NCBI RefSeq assembly: GCF_003664035.1
Contig: NZ_RCCK01000013.1
Span: forward strand, 585,292 to 649,291
Reading direction: 5' to 3'
Length of the DNA: 64,000 nucleotides
Source: Pedobacter alluvionis
Lineage (GTDB): Bacteria; Bacteroidota; Bacteroidia; Sphingobacteriales; Sphingobacteriaceae
Below, piece after piece: positions 18,982-27,265 of this stretch (positions within the stretch are counted from its first letter, which is position 1; each line of letters starts with the position of its first letter). Below the pieces are notes generated by a model, which did no database searches, had not been told where the DNA came from, and was given only the letters and a program-made list of their open reading frames with translations. The position numbers were made by a program, and so were the translations under genes.

Positions 18982-20175
18982 ATGTCAGGAAGATTATCAA
19001 CCACTAAGCATTTAATGTTTTTAGACAGCCTTCGGGGTTTAGCTTCACTATACGTCGTATTGCATCATGCAGCAGCATATTTTCCTTTTAGTCATGAGTC
19101 ATCTTTCAAAAGGATTGTACTTCAAATTTTGGGCTATGGACACTGGGCCGTAGACTTATTCATTGTGCTTTCTGGCTATAGTTTAATGCTCGCGGCCATA
19201 AGGAATGACTATGCTATAAAGGGAGGGTATTTCTTCTTTATTAAAAGACGAATTATCAGAATAATACCACCATATTATTTGGCCTTATTTTTATCTATTA
19301 TACTTATCTATTTTTTTATAAATGATAGCAATAATCAAAGATGGAGTTATGCCTTGCCAGTTACTTATGAAACAGTTATTTTCCATCTCATGATGATTCA
19401 TGATTTTCTGAAATCTTCAGTTACCAAAATTAATTACTCATTTTGGTCTATTGGAGTTGAATTTAGAATATACTTTTTTTTTCCATTACTTTTATTGGTT
19501 TTAAAAAAAATTGGCCGACTAGGAGTTTTAGGACTTGCTTTATTAGTGACAATAGTTTGCGCCGTTTTGATGAAATATCTGGAGGGAATTAATAGCGATT
19601 TTGACTACATTGGCATAGGTGTCAATCATTATATTCTTCTATTCTGTTTTGGAATGTTAATCGCAGACCTATCATTTTCCACGGCTAACCTGGCTACTAG
19701 AATCAGACAAATATATTTTCATTACCAAAACGTAATCAATTATTCTGTTCTGTCTATATTTTTAATCTTTTTGATGCCTGGCAGAACTAACCTGACAAAT
19801 CTAATCACAAAAAGTTTTGATCAGTCTAACAAATTGTTCTTCAATCCTCGTATCGAAGATTTACTCGTTGGTATATTTACATGTTTTATCCTATTTATAT
19901 GTTCTGTCAATAGTGCTCCTAAATCTTATCATCTTCCTAAACTCTTAGCATGGAGGCCTCTTACTTTGCTCGGAACTTTTTCATATAGCTTGTATCTTAT
20001 TCATGCGCCAATATTGCAGATTTTCGTACAGTACATCATTTCTCCATTGAAGTTGGAAAGTTTCTCAAAATGCTTGTTGTTACTATTTGTTGGAACCCCA
20101 ATTATTTTAGCTCTTTCTTATTTGTTTTTCCTATGTTGTGAAAAGCCATTTCTCAAAATGAGAACAAAACAATAA
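18982..20175 (+). CDS. Membrane O-acyltransferase (acyltransferase family 3)
   Basis: A 397-residue polytopic protein of the OafA/Acyl_transf_3 type with about 10 hydrophobic helices. The first helix carries LDSLRGLASLYVVLHHAA with the conserved Arg and His. RRIIRIIPPYYLALF follows, then WSIGVEFRIYFFFPLLL near residue 155 and SYSLYLIHAPILQIF near residue 335. It would O-acetylate (or otherwise acylate) a sugar of the module A polymer at the inner membrane. It stands directly after the manC remnant with its own short AT-rich leader, which suggests insertion or replacement. Confidence 0.88.
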   Translation: MSGRLSTTKHLMFLDSLRGLASLYVVLHHAAAYFPFSHESSFKRIVLQILGYGHWAVDLFIVLSGYSLMLAAIRNDYAIKGGYFFFIKRRIIRIIPPYYLALFLSIILIYFFINDSNNQRWSYALPVTYETVIFHLMMIHDFLKSSVTKINYSFWSIGVEFRIYFFFPLLLLVLKKIGRLGVLGLALLVTIVCAVLMKYLEGINSDFDYIGIGVNHYILLFCFGMLIADLSFSTANLATRIRQIYFHYQNVINYSVLSIFLIFLMPGRTNLTNLITKSFDQSNKLFFNPRIEDLLVGIFTCFILFICSVNSAPKSYHLPKLLAWRPLTLLGTFSYSLYLIHAPILQIFVQYIISPLKLESFSKCLLLLFVGTPIILALSYLFFLCCEKPFLKMRTKQ

Positions 20176-20236
20176 AGCTTTTGAGGTATCTATTTATGTA
20201 AACCTTAAAGCGATAACTTAATTTTCGAATTCCTAA

Positions 20237-20437
20237 ATTACTTTCACAGTATTAAATGACCGCAATGTTTTTGGACATATCAACAAATGGTTTAAAGATT
20301 TATATTTTAGGAAGATTTCAGATGGAAAGGTTCAAAGTGTTTCCTCGTTTGAGAAGGATATTTTACAGGTTCAGTTACTGCAAAAGACAACTACCGATCT
20401 TCAACTATCTTCAGTTTTATCCATGCCTACTATCATT
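20237..20437 (+). pseudogene. Possible unrecognised coding remnant fused upstream of wbpL-like gene
   Basis: After a TAA at 20234 the frame of the next gene is open without interruption, and the translation looks like real protein: FGHINKWFKDLYFRK followed by ISDGKVQSVSSFEKDILQVQ. No ATG precedes it and the wbpL-like membrane start at 20438 is complete without it. It may be the end of a lost gene whose 3' part fell in frame with the next, or chance. I do not recognise the family. Confidence 0.3.
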
Positions 20438-21412
20438 ATGAATTTACTTTTTGCATTTTCTTTTATCATTGCGTTAATACTCCTGGAAATAGTTTACTTC
20501 AAACTCGCTGATCACTTCAACATCATCGATAAGCCTAATAGCCGTAGCTCTCATACGGCGATCACCTTGAGGGGCGGCGGAATTATCTTTCCGATTGCTG
20601 CATTGCTTTGGTTCGGTTTCTTTGGTTTTGCTTATCCTTACTTCATTGCGGGACTGTCTGCAATCGCCCTAATTAGTTTTTTAGACGATTTAATCACGCT
20701 CAATAATAAGGTCAGGCTAAGTGTGCATCTTATATCTGTTTTGTTGATGTTTTACCAGTGGAATCTTTTTGAGCTAAACTGGTATTGGATTCCGATAGCC
20801 ACTATTTTTGTGATCGGTACCATTAATGCGTACAATTTTATGGATGGAATAAATGGCATTACAGGTAGTTACAGCCTCCTTGCCGTTATTACGCTTTATT
20901 ATATAGACATATATATATATGCCTTTACTTCACCTGCTTTATTAATTACCATTGCACTTTCACTACTGGTTTTCAATTTTTTTAATTTCAGAAAGAAAGC
21001 GAAATGTTTTGCCGGTGATGTGGGAAGTGTTGGCATAGCCTTCATTATTGTTTTTTTCATAGGTCAGTTAATTTTGGCTACTCATAACTTTAATTACATT
21101 TTGCTTTTACTTTTTTATGGTATAGATGCAGTAAGTACTATTTTGTTTAGAGTAATCAGGAAAGAAAATATTTTTGAAGCGCATAGAAGCCATTTTTATC
21201 AATTTCTTTCTAACGAAAAAAAGACTCCCCATTTAATCGTAGCAACAATTTATCTTTTTGTACAATCGATTATAAATATAATTCTTGTTTTTTTTGTTAA
21301 CGAAAATATATTCTCGGCACTGTTATTGTGTTTATTTTGCATAGTTGTTTTTATGGTTGTAAGATTTAAAATGGAAGGTAAACAACGATTGCTTAAAGCC
21401 CAAGTTGTTTAA
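20438..21412 (+). CDS. Undecaprenyl-phosphate HexNAc-1-phosphate transferase (WbpL/WecA type)
   Basis: A 324-residue integral membrane protein of the MraY/WecA/WbpL superfamily. I choose ATG 20438 (MNLLFAFSFIIALILLEI) over the in-frame ATG 20423. Conserved sites in order: KPNSRSSHTAITLRGGG near residue 33, DDL (Asp pair, FLDDLITLNNKVRLSVH) near residue 87, NAYNFMDGINGITG near residue 134 (catalytic Asp), FAGDVGS near residue 190 and the cytoplasmic histidine motif HRSHFYQ near residue 248. It transfers HexNAc-1-phosphate to undecaprenyl phosphate, starting the module A repeat. Substrate probably FucNAc or QuiNAc given the partner genes, but GlcNAc is possible. Confidence 0.88.
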   Translation: MNLLFAFSFIIALILLEIVYFKLADHFNIIDKPNSRSSHTAITLRGGGIIFPIAALLWFGFFGFAYPYFIAGLSAIALISFLDDLITLNNKVRLSVHLISVLLMFYQWNLFELNWYWIPIATIFVIGTINAYNFMDGINGITGSYSLLAVITLYYIDIYIYAFTSPALLITIALSLLVFNFFNFRKKAKCFAGDVGSVGIAFIIVFFIGQLILATHNFNYILLLLFYGIDAVSTILFRVIRKENIFEAHRSHFYQFLSNEKKTPHLIVATIYLFVQSIINIILVFFVNENIFSALLLCLFCIVVFMVVRFKMEGKQRLLKAQVV

Positions 21413-21670
21413 TTGGTTTAAAACAGGCATCCATTAATAACGATGATCAACATTCAGTTTAAGAAAAGATTTGAAGGCCGTTGATCGAATATAATAATTA
21501 TCGAATGTAGCGTTTAAGAACGATTTAACGTTTATGTATAAAAAGATAATAAATAAAGAAAATTTAATGTGGATTCGTGATTACACGATACTGAATAGTT
21601 TTTAGTTCAGTTTTATTTACATTAAGCGCATTGTTAAACTGTATATTTTTTATACTAAGCCTATTGAATT

Positions 21671-23611
21671 TTGTTTACACAGATTAATATTGTACCTCGC
21701 TGGATCATCTTTTTGCTCGATATCAGCATCTGCACCTTTTCTATGGTGTTTGCCTATGGTTTAAAACAAAATTTAGACCTTACGGCAGTAAATGTATTCG
21801 AGCTTTCCAGAAACCTGTTGATTTTTGCTGCCATTAATATTGTCGTTTTTCTTGCCATTAAAACTTATGCAGGAATTATCAGATATACCAGCGTTCAGGA
21901 TTCTTTCAGGATATTGTTTTCCATATCACTCTCAAATGGTATATTTCTATTCATCAACCTTATTTATATTACCTTTTTTAAAGGGTTTTTGATTCCTAAT
22001 ACGGTACTTATTACGGCTGGTTTAACGAGCTTTTTATTACTGATTACCTATAGAGTACTGATTAAATATTTTTTTCTTTATGTTAAAAATCTAAAACTGG
22101 ATAAAAAGAAAGTGATTATTTACGGTGCAGGCGAGGCAGGATTAGCAACTAAAAGAACTTTCGATCATGATCCAAGTGTGAACAAAAATATTGTAGCATT
22201 TGTAGATGACGATGAAAGAAAAATTGGTAAAACAATCGACGGTGTAAAAATTTTGGACGCTTCTAAATTGTCGGTGTTGATTCAGAAGCATGAATTAGAT
22301 GAGATTATTTTTGCTTCCTATGCTATTCCTGATGAAAGGAAAAATCAGGTAATTGATTTATGTTTAGAGAACGACATTAAAGTCCTGAATATACCGCCAC
22401 GTGATGTATGGACAAACGGACAGTTAAAAACAGCACAGATACAGAAATTAAATATTGAAGATCTGCTTAACCGTAAACCTATAAAAATCGACATTGATGG
22501 CTTGGGTAATATGCTCAATAATAAACGCATATTGATTACAGGAGCTGCAGGCTCAATAGGAAGCGAAATTGTTCGCCAGCTTACAAAATTCGATGTTGGT
22601 TTAATCATTCTTTGCGATCAGGCAGAGTCTGCTTTACATGAGCTTTATCTTGAGCTGGAGGAAAATAATACCAATAAAAACTTTCATGCTTTTATTGGCG
22701 ATGTTCGTGATCAACAGCGCATGGAGGTCTTATTCAGTACCTATAAACCACATTATGTTTATCACGCTGCGGCTTACAAACACGTGCCTTTAATGGAAGA
22801 TAACCCGGCAGAAGCAATCAAAGCCAATGTTTTGGGTACTAAAACAATCGCTGATAAGGCTGTTAAACACGGCGTGCAGAAATTTGTAATGATTTCTACT
22901 GATAAAGCTGTTAATCCTACCAATATCATGGGCGCATCTAAGCGGATTGCCGAGATTTACGTGCAATCGTTAAATAATTCGCTTCACCAGGATAACTTTA
23001 TATTTAGTAACGGATTAAGTTATATCAATACCCTTGAGGTTAAACCGATCACTAAATTTATTACCACCCGCTTTGGCAATGTGCTTGGTTCAAATGGCTC
23101 TGTTATTCCGAGATTCGAGCAGCAGATCAAAAAGGGAGGACCGATCACGGTAACCCATCCGGAAATTACACGCTATTTTATGACTATCCCCGAGGCTTGC
23201 CGTTTGGTTTTAGAAGCCGGATGTATGGGTAAGGGAGGCGAGATTTTTATCTTCGATATGGGTAAATCGGTTAAAATCGTAGAACTGGCCAAAAAAATGA
23301 TTCGCTTAGCTGGTCTTGAACCTAATGTTGATGTAAAAATCGAGTATACAGGTTTGCGACCTGGTGAAAAACTTTATGAGGAATTGTTAAATGATGCAGA
23401 AAATACCATGCCTACCCATCATGAAAAAATAATGATTGGAAAAGTTAGGGAATATGTGTTCTCTGATATACAAAGACAGATATATGAGTTGATTTCATCA
23501 GCAACATCTGATGATGATTGGCAGGTAGTAATGAATATGAAAAAATTAGTTCCTGAATTTATAAGTAAAAATTCGATATTTGAAGAACTTGATAAAGTTT
23601 TAAAAGATTAA
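21671..23611 (+). CDS. UDP-HexNAc 4,6-dehydratase, membrane type (WbpM/FlaA1/CapD family)
   Basis: A 646-residue protein. The N-terminal 140 residues form four transmembrane helices. A first Rossmann domain (GAGEAGLATKRTF) starts near residue 154, then the catalytic SDR domain with GAAGSIGSEIVRQL near residue 291 and AAAYKHVPLMEDNPAEA. The usual YxxxK is MGASK (STDKAVNPTNIMGASKR, near residue 417), the Ser-Met-Lys variant known for WbpM-type dehydratases. It ends with GLRPGEKLYEELL. The first possible start after an in-frame TGA is TTG 21671; no nearby ATG exists. It should make UDP-4-keto-6-deoxy-GlcNAc for the WbpL-initiated chain. Confidence 0.9.
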   Translation: MFTQINIVPRWIIFLLDISICTFSMVFAYGLKQNLDLTAVNVFELSRNLLIFAAINIVVFLAIKTYAGIIRYTSVQDSFRILFSISLSNGIFLFINLIYITFFKGFLIPNTVLITAGLTSFLLLITYRVLIKYFFLYVKNLKLDKKKVIIYGAGEAGLATKRTFDHDPSVNKNIVAFVDDDERKIGKTIDGVKILDASKLSVLIQKHELDEIIFASYAIPDERKNQVIDLCLENDIKVLNIPPRDVWTNGQLKTAQIQKLNIEDLLNRKPIKIDIDGLGNMLNNKRILITGAAGSIGSEIVRQLTKFDVGLIILCDQAESALHELYLELEENNTNKNFHAFIGDVRDQQRMEVLFSTYKPHYVYHAAAYKHVPLMEDNPAEAIKANVLGTKTIADKAVKHGVQKFVMISTDKAVNPTNIMGASKRIAEIYVQSLNNSLHQDNFIFSNGLSYINTLEVKPITKFITTRFGNVLGSNGSVIPRFEQQIKKGGPITVTHPEITRYFMTIPEACRLVLEAGCMGKGGEIFIFDMGKSVKIVELAKKMIRLAGLEPNVDVKIEYTGLRPGEKLYEELLNDAENTMPTHHEKIMIGKVREYVFSDIQRQIYELISSATSDDDWQVVMNMKKLVPEFISKNSIFEELDKVLKD

Positions 23612-23617
23612 CTATTG

Positions 23618-25231
23618 ATGAAAAAAATACTTTTAATGGCCGTGATGGCCATTTTTTCTTTAAAGGTTTCTGCGCAGGAAGCTACCCCGAATGTAAATAT
23701 TCCTTATGATTATCAATTTTATCAAAAGCTGAATCCGGCGGTTTACGATCAGCAGAATAAGTTCCACTCGGCTATAAAAGGATTTTATAGTGATGCCAGC
23801 GAATTGCAGTTGCGTTATGATTCGTTAATGAACGCAGGCACAGACAGCTTAAACAAAAGAAGCTGGGTGCACCGCAAATTGTTTCAGGAACATCTTCTCG
23901 ATTTTAAAAACGAAGACTATCATATTTATGCTGATTTTCTTCCCGACTTGCAGATCGGTCGTGATTTTTCAGGTTCACGTTCAACATGGATGAATACCAG
24001 GGGTTTTCAGGTAGGTGGAGAAGTGGGCAAACAGTTTTCATTTTATTTAAACGGGTATGAAAATCAGGGTAAGTTTGTTGATTATGTGAATCGCTTTATT
24101 GTAAATAACCAGGTTGTGCCGGGGCAAGGATATGGGAAATTAGGAACTGATAAACAAGACTGGTCGTACGTTACTGCTTTGCTATCCTACACACCGAGTA
24201 AATACCTTAATTTTGGATTGGGCTACGACAAAAATTTTATAGGCGATGGTTACCGCTCGATGTTGCTCTCTGATGTTTCTTCTAATTATTCGTTTTTCAG
24301 GGTTCGAGCTACGCTAGGCAGTGTTCAATACCAAACCATTTTTGCTTATATGTTAGACCCGGGTGCTCCAAAGTTCTCTAGCGATAGAACAACAGGAGAC
24401 AGGGGAAAGTGGATGGCCGCTCATTATGTAGACTGGAACGCAACTAAAAGATTTTCTGTTGGTTTTTTTCAGGCCGTAACCTGGGCCGATGCTCAAGAGG
24501 GTGCTAAACGGGGATTTGATTTTAATTATATCCACCCCTTTATATTTTTGCGGCCAATAGAAAGTACAAATACTACTTCGCCTGATAAAATGCGGTTAGG
24601 GCTTAACCTGAAATATGAACTATTGAAAAAAACTGCATTGTACGGACAATTTATGCTGGAAGAATTTACGGCTAAAGAGTTTTTTGCAGGAAAAGGCTAT
24701 TGGGCAAATAAGTACGCTATTCAGCTTGGTGTTAGGGGTTCGGACCTTTTTAAAGTGACTAACCTAAATTATTTGGCCGAGTTTAATAGTGCAAGACCCT
24801 ATACCTATTCTCACTTTGATCGTCTTTCTAACTATGCCAACTATAATCAATCATTAGCACATCCACTTGGAGGCAACTTTAGAGAGTTTTTAGGTTTACT
24901 AAATTATAGCTATAAAAGATTTGATGTTCAAGGCGAGGCATCTTATGCAAGGTATGGCTTAGATCCTGCTGGTATGAACTACGGGGGCGACATATTTAAA
25001 AGCTACGATACCCGTTCTGTTCAATATGGAAGCCATATTGGTCAGGGAATCGGTACTAATCTTTACTACTTGAAAGGGCAGGTAGCTTACCTCATTAATC
25101 CAAAATATAACTTAAGATTAGAGGTTGCCGGTACCTATCGAAAAGAAAGTAATGAATTAGGTATAAATAAAGCCAGTTTATTAACCATTGGTATAAGAAG
25201 TTCTTTTAGGAATATATATCACGATTTTTAG
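23618..25231 (+). CDS. RemB/Wzi-like outer-membrane protein, copy 1
   Basis: A 537-residue predicted outer-membrane barrel starting at ATG 23618 with signal peptide MKKILLMAVMAIFSLKVSA|Q. The TTG three bases upstream is ignored. Many amphipathic aromatic strands follow, with blocks such as YADFLPDLQIGRD, DWSYVTALLSYTP, GDGYRSMLLSD and LNYSYKRFD, and a barrel-like C-terminus. Relatives are annotated as gliding protein RemB or capsule-assembly Wzi-like proteins; I cannot decide between them. It lies 6 bases after the WbpM-type gene, closing module A. A clear paralogue closes module B at 52497. Confidence 0.78.
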   Translation: MKKILLMAVMAIFSLKVSAQEATPNVNIPYDYQFYQKLNPAVYDQQNKFHSAIKGFYSDASELQLRYDSLMNAGTDSLNKRSWVHRKLFQEHLLDFKNEDYHIYADFLPDLQIGRDFSGSRSTWMNTRGFQVGGEVGKQFSFYLNGYENQGKFVDYVNRFIVNNQVVPGQGYGKLGTDKQDWSYVTALLSYTPSKYLNFGLGYDKNFIGDGYRSMLLSDVSSNYSFFRVRATLGSVQYQTIFAYMLDPGAPKFSSDRTTGDRGKWMAAHYVDWNATKRFSVGFFQAVTWADAQEGAKRGFDFNYIHPFIFLRPIESTNTTSPDKMRLGLNLKYELLKKTALYGQFMLEEFTAKEFFAGKGYWANKYAIQLGVRGSDLFKVTNLNYLAEFNSARPYTYSHFDRLSNYANYNQSLAHPLGGNFREFLGLLNYSYKRFDVQGEASYARYGLDPAGMNYGGDIFKSYDTRSVQYGSHIGQGIGTNLYYLKGQVAYLINPKYNLRLEVAGTYRKESNELGINKASLLTIGIRSSFRNIYHDF

Positions 25232-25258
25232 GCTTATTACTGTGTAATTAATAAGCCT
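25230..25258 (+). terminator. Hairpin at the end of module A
   Basis: A 10-bp inverted repeat AGGCTTATTA (25230-25239) and TAATAAGCCT (25249-25258) begins inside the stop codon of the RemB/Wzi-like gene. The following bases (aaaaga) are not a T-run on the + strand, so it may act as an RNA 3' end or mRNA-stabilising stem rather than as a classical terminator. Confidence 0.5.
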
Positions 25259-25613
25259 AAAAGAGATGCCGGTTTAGTTGGGGATTTCCCTTAAATAAGG
25301 AAAAAAAGTCTGCAATTTGGTCCTGTTCAAATAATGAAGGAACCCAGGTATAAATAAATTTTATAAATAATTAACTTAAGGCATCTACTGGATATAAATA
25401 TTAATCTACTTTTGAAAAGCTGTAGGCTATATTTTTTGGTTAGGTAAAATATAAAGGTCATTTTGCGAAAAAAAATGATAAACGTAATGTTTTTATATAT
25501 TTCTCATCTGCATAAACCATTTGTTTTTGGAGTAATTGATTGACAATTTAACAATACTAAATCCTAAAGGTTTTTTTGCATATTTTTAATCAAATTCTTA
25601 TCATTACTCTTTT
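25259..25613. other. Intergenic region between polysaccharide modules A and B
   Basis: About 355 AT-rich bases with no plausible ORF. It separates the two capsule-type modules and should hold the module B promoter, but I see no good TAnnTTTG box with a proper -33 partner; a T-run ending in TTTTTTTGC near 25569-25578 is the nearest candidate. Confidence 0.4.
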
Positions 25614-26348
25614 ATGTTTAACATTTTTAGTAAAAAAAATAAAGTTACGGATATCGCCTGGCTGGGTATAGATATGCATTCGCATATTTTACCTGGCATT
25701 GATGATGGTTCACCTGATATACAAACTTCTTTGCAATTTGTAAAATCACTAAATGCCTTGGGTTTTAATCACTTAATTGCTACTCCCCATATTTTTAAAG
25801 AGTTATATCCTAATACCGCCGAAAGTATATCACTTGCTAAAGAAAAGCTGCAGGATACATTGGATAAAGCCAATATTTTAATAAAACTGGAGGCTGGTGC
25901 AGAATATATGATTGATCAGGATTTTACACTAAACGAGAAACTCTGCCCTTTAGATGGGAAACATTTGCTGGTAGAAATGTCGTATTTAACAGAAAGCCCT
26001 GGTATTAGTCAAACAATATTTGATATAGAGATAAAGGGATTTAAGCCAGTATTGGCTCATCCTGAGCGTTATACCTTTTATTTTAAAGACCTAACCCGTT
26101 TAAAGCGATTCAAAGAAAAAGGTTGCTTAATGCAATTAAATCTGTTATCTGTATTAGGATATTATGGCAAAGATGTAAAACAACTGGCAGACAAATTATT
26201 AAAAGAAAAAATGTACGATTTTGCTGGCACCGACCTTCACCACGATAAACATTTGGCAACACTAACTGAAGCAGTTCAATCAGGTCGATTGTACGAGTTG
26301 ATCGGTAAATACGAATTTAAAAATCAGGAAGTGTTTGGATGTAATTAA
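25614..26348 (+). CDS. CpsB/CapC-type PHP tyrosine-protein phosphatase
   Basis: A 244-residue cytosolic PHP-domain enzyme. Metal ligands visible: His22 and His24 in DMHSHILPGIDDGSPD, the ATPHIFKELYPN segment, AGAEYM, LAHPERY near residue 147 and FAGTDLHHD near residue 205. Members dephosphorylate the tyrosine cluster of the BY-kinase, here the Wzc at 27266, and thereby set capsule chain length and output. It heads module B and precedes the Wza and Wzc genes, as in many Bacteroidota and Firmicutes clusters. No counterpart exists in module A. Confidence 0.92.
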   Translation: MFNIFSKKNKVTDIAWLGIDMHSHILPGIDDGSPDIQTSLQFVKSLNALGFNHLIATPHIFKELYPNTAESISLAKEKLQDTLDKANILIKLEAGAEYMIDQDFTLNEKLCPLDGKHLLVEMSYLTESPGISQTIFDIEIKGFKPVLAHPERYTFYFKDLTRLKRFKEKGCLMQLNLLSVLGYYGKDVKQLADKLLKEKMYDFAGTDLHHDKHLATLTEAVQSGRLYELIGKYEFKNQEVFGCN

Positions 26349-26387
26349 TTTGACTTTGGATCAAACCTGAATTACAAAAGTCATTTT

Positions 26388-26418
26388 TTTAGATATTACG
26401 ATTAAATGATTAAGTTTG
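26388..26418 (+). promoter_or_regulatory. Probable promoter of the Wza-Wzc genes
   Basis: TAAGTTTG at 26411-26418 matches the -7 consensus TAnnTTTG, with a T-rich -33 region 19 bases upstream (TTTA, 26388-26391). It lies in the 104-base gap before the Wza lipoprotein gene and would give a leader of about 25 bases. Confidence 0.5.
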
Positions 26419-26452
26419 CAAGCTATTTAATCCTATTGGATGGTATTCCTAT

Positions 26453-27247
26453 ATGAAAAAACAAACTAATGTGAATAAAAGCTGGAGGCTGTTTCCTCTT
26501 CTTTTCGTACTGGCATTTTTTACTTCTTGTGTCAGCAATAAAAAGATAGCCTATTTTCAAGATATTCAGACGGTTAACCAGGCTAGTCTGGATAGTTCAG
26601 CAAAGTATGTTGAGCCAACAATACAAAACGATGATATTTTAACTGTAAATATTTTTACTTTGGATCCGGAAAGTGGGGCTATTGTAAATCAGGCACCTGC
26701 AACCGGGGCACTGAATAGTACATCAACTGCTGCAACAACTGGTTATCTGGTTGATAAAAACGGGGAAATCGAATTGGTGCTGCTTGGACGAATTAAAGTT
26801 GCCGGCTTAACAACATTTGAGGCAAGAGAGCTAATTAGTGGAAAAGTTAGGGAAATTTACAATAAAGCGAGTGTGGAAGTTCGATTCGCTAATTTTAAGG
26901 TTTCGGTATTTGGTGAGGTAAATTCGCCCTCAACATACACTTTCCCTAATGAAAAAACGACTATATTAGATGCTTTGAGCAGGGCTGGTGATCTTACAAT
27001 TTTCGGCAAGAGAGATAATATTTTAATCGTAAGAGATAATGATGGTAAAAAGGAATTTGGAAGAGTAAATTTAAACTCTACAACAATATTTAGAAGCCCC
27101 TTTTATTACCTGAAACAAAATGATGCCATTTATATTGAGCCAAATAAGGCCAGGGTATCGGCTAATAATGCTAGCCAGGTACAAACAATTGGTATAATTT
27201 CTTCTGTCCTATCTGTATTGGTGTTGGCAATTTCTCTTTTTAAATAA
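26453..27247 (+). CDS. wza: Polysaccharide export lipoprotein (Wza-like)
   Basis: A 264-residue lipoprotein. The signal sequence ends in a lipobox with the acylated Cys at residue 26 (LAFFTSC). The Poly_export domain begins near residue 56 (QNDDILTVNIFTLDPESG) and includes GYLVDKNGEIELVLLGRIKVAGLT. One SLBB unit follows (VSVFGEVNSPSTYTFPNEKT, near residue 150), and a single hydrophobic helix ends the protein, as in outer-membrane Wza. It is the module B export pore, transcribed with Wzc 18 bases downstream. It is much shorter than the module A exporter, so the two systems use different exporter types. Confidence 0.92.
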   Translation: MKKQTNVNKSWRLFPLLFVLAFFTSCVSNKKIAYFQDIQTVNQASLDSSAKYVEPTIQNDDILTVNIFTLDPESGAIVNQAPATGALNSTSTAATTGYLVDKNGEIELVLLGRIKVAGLTTFEARELISGKVREIYNKASVEVRFANFKVSVFGEVNSPSTYTFPNEKTTILDALSRAGDLTIFGKRDNILIVRDNDGKKEFGRVNLNSTTIFRSPFYYLKQNDAIYIEPNKARVSANNASQVQTIGIISSVLSVLVLAISLFK

Positions 27248-27265
27248 ATTTTACTTATCTACTAT

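Noticed and set aside
20256..20441. 61-codon frame overlapping the WbpL-type start
   Set aside because: Reads as random basic sequence; the frame of the downstream gene in the same DNA is more protein-like.
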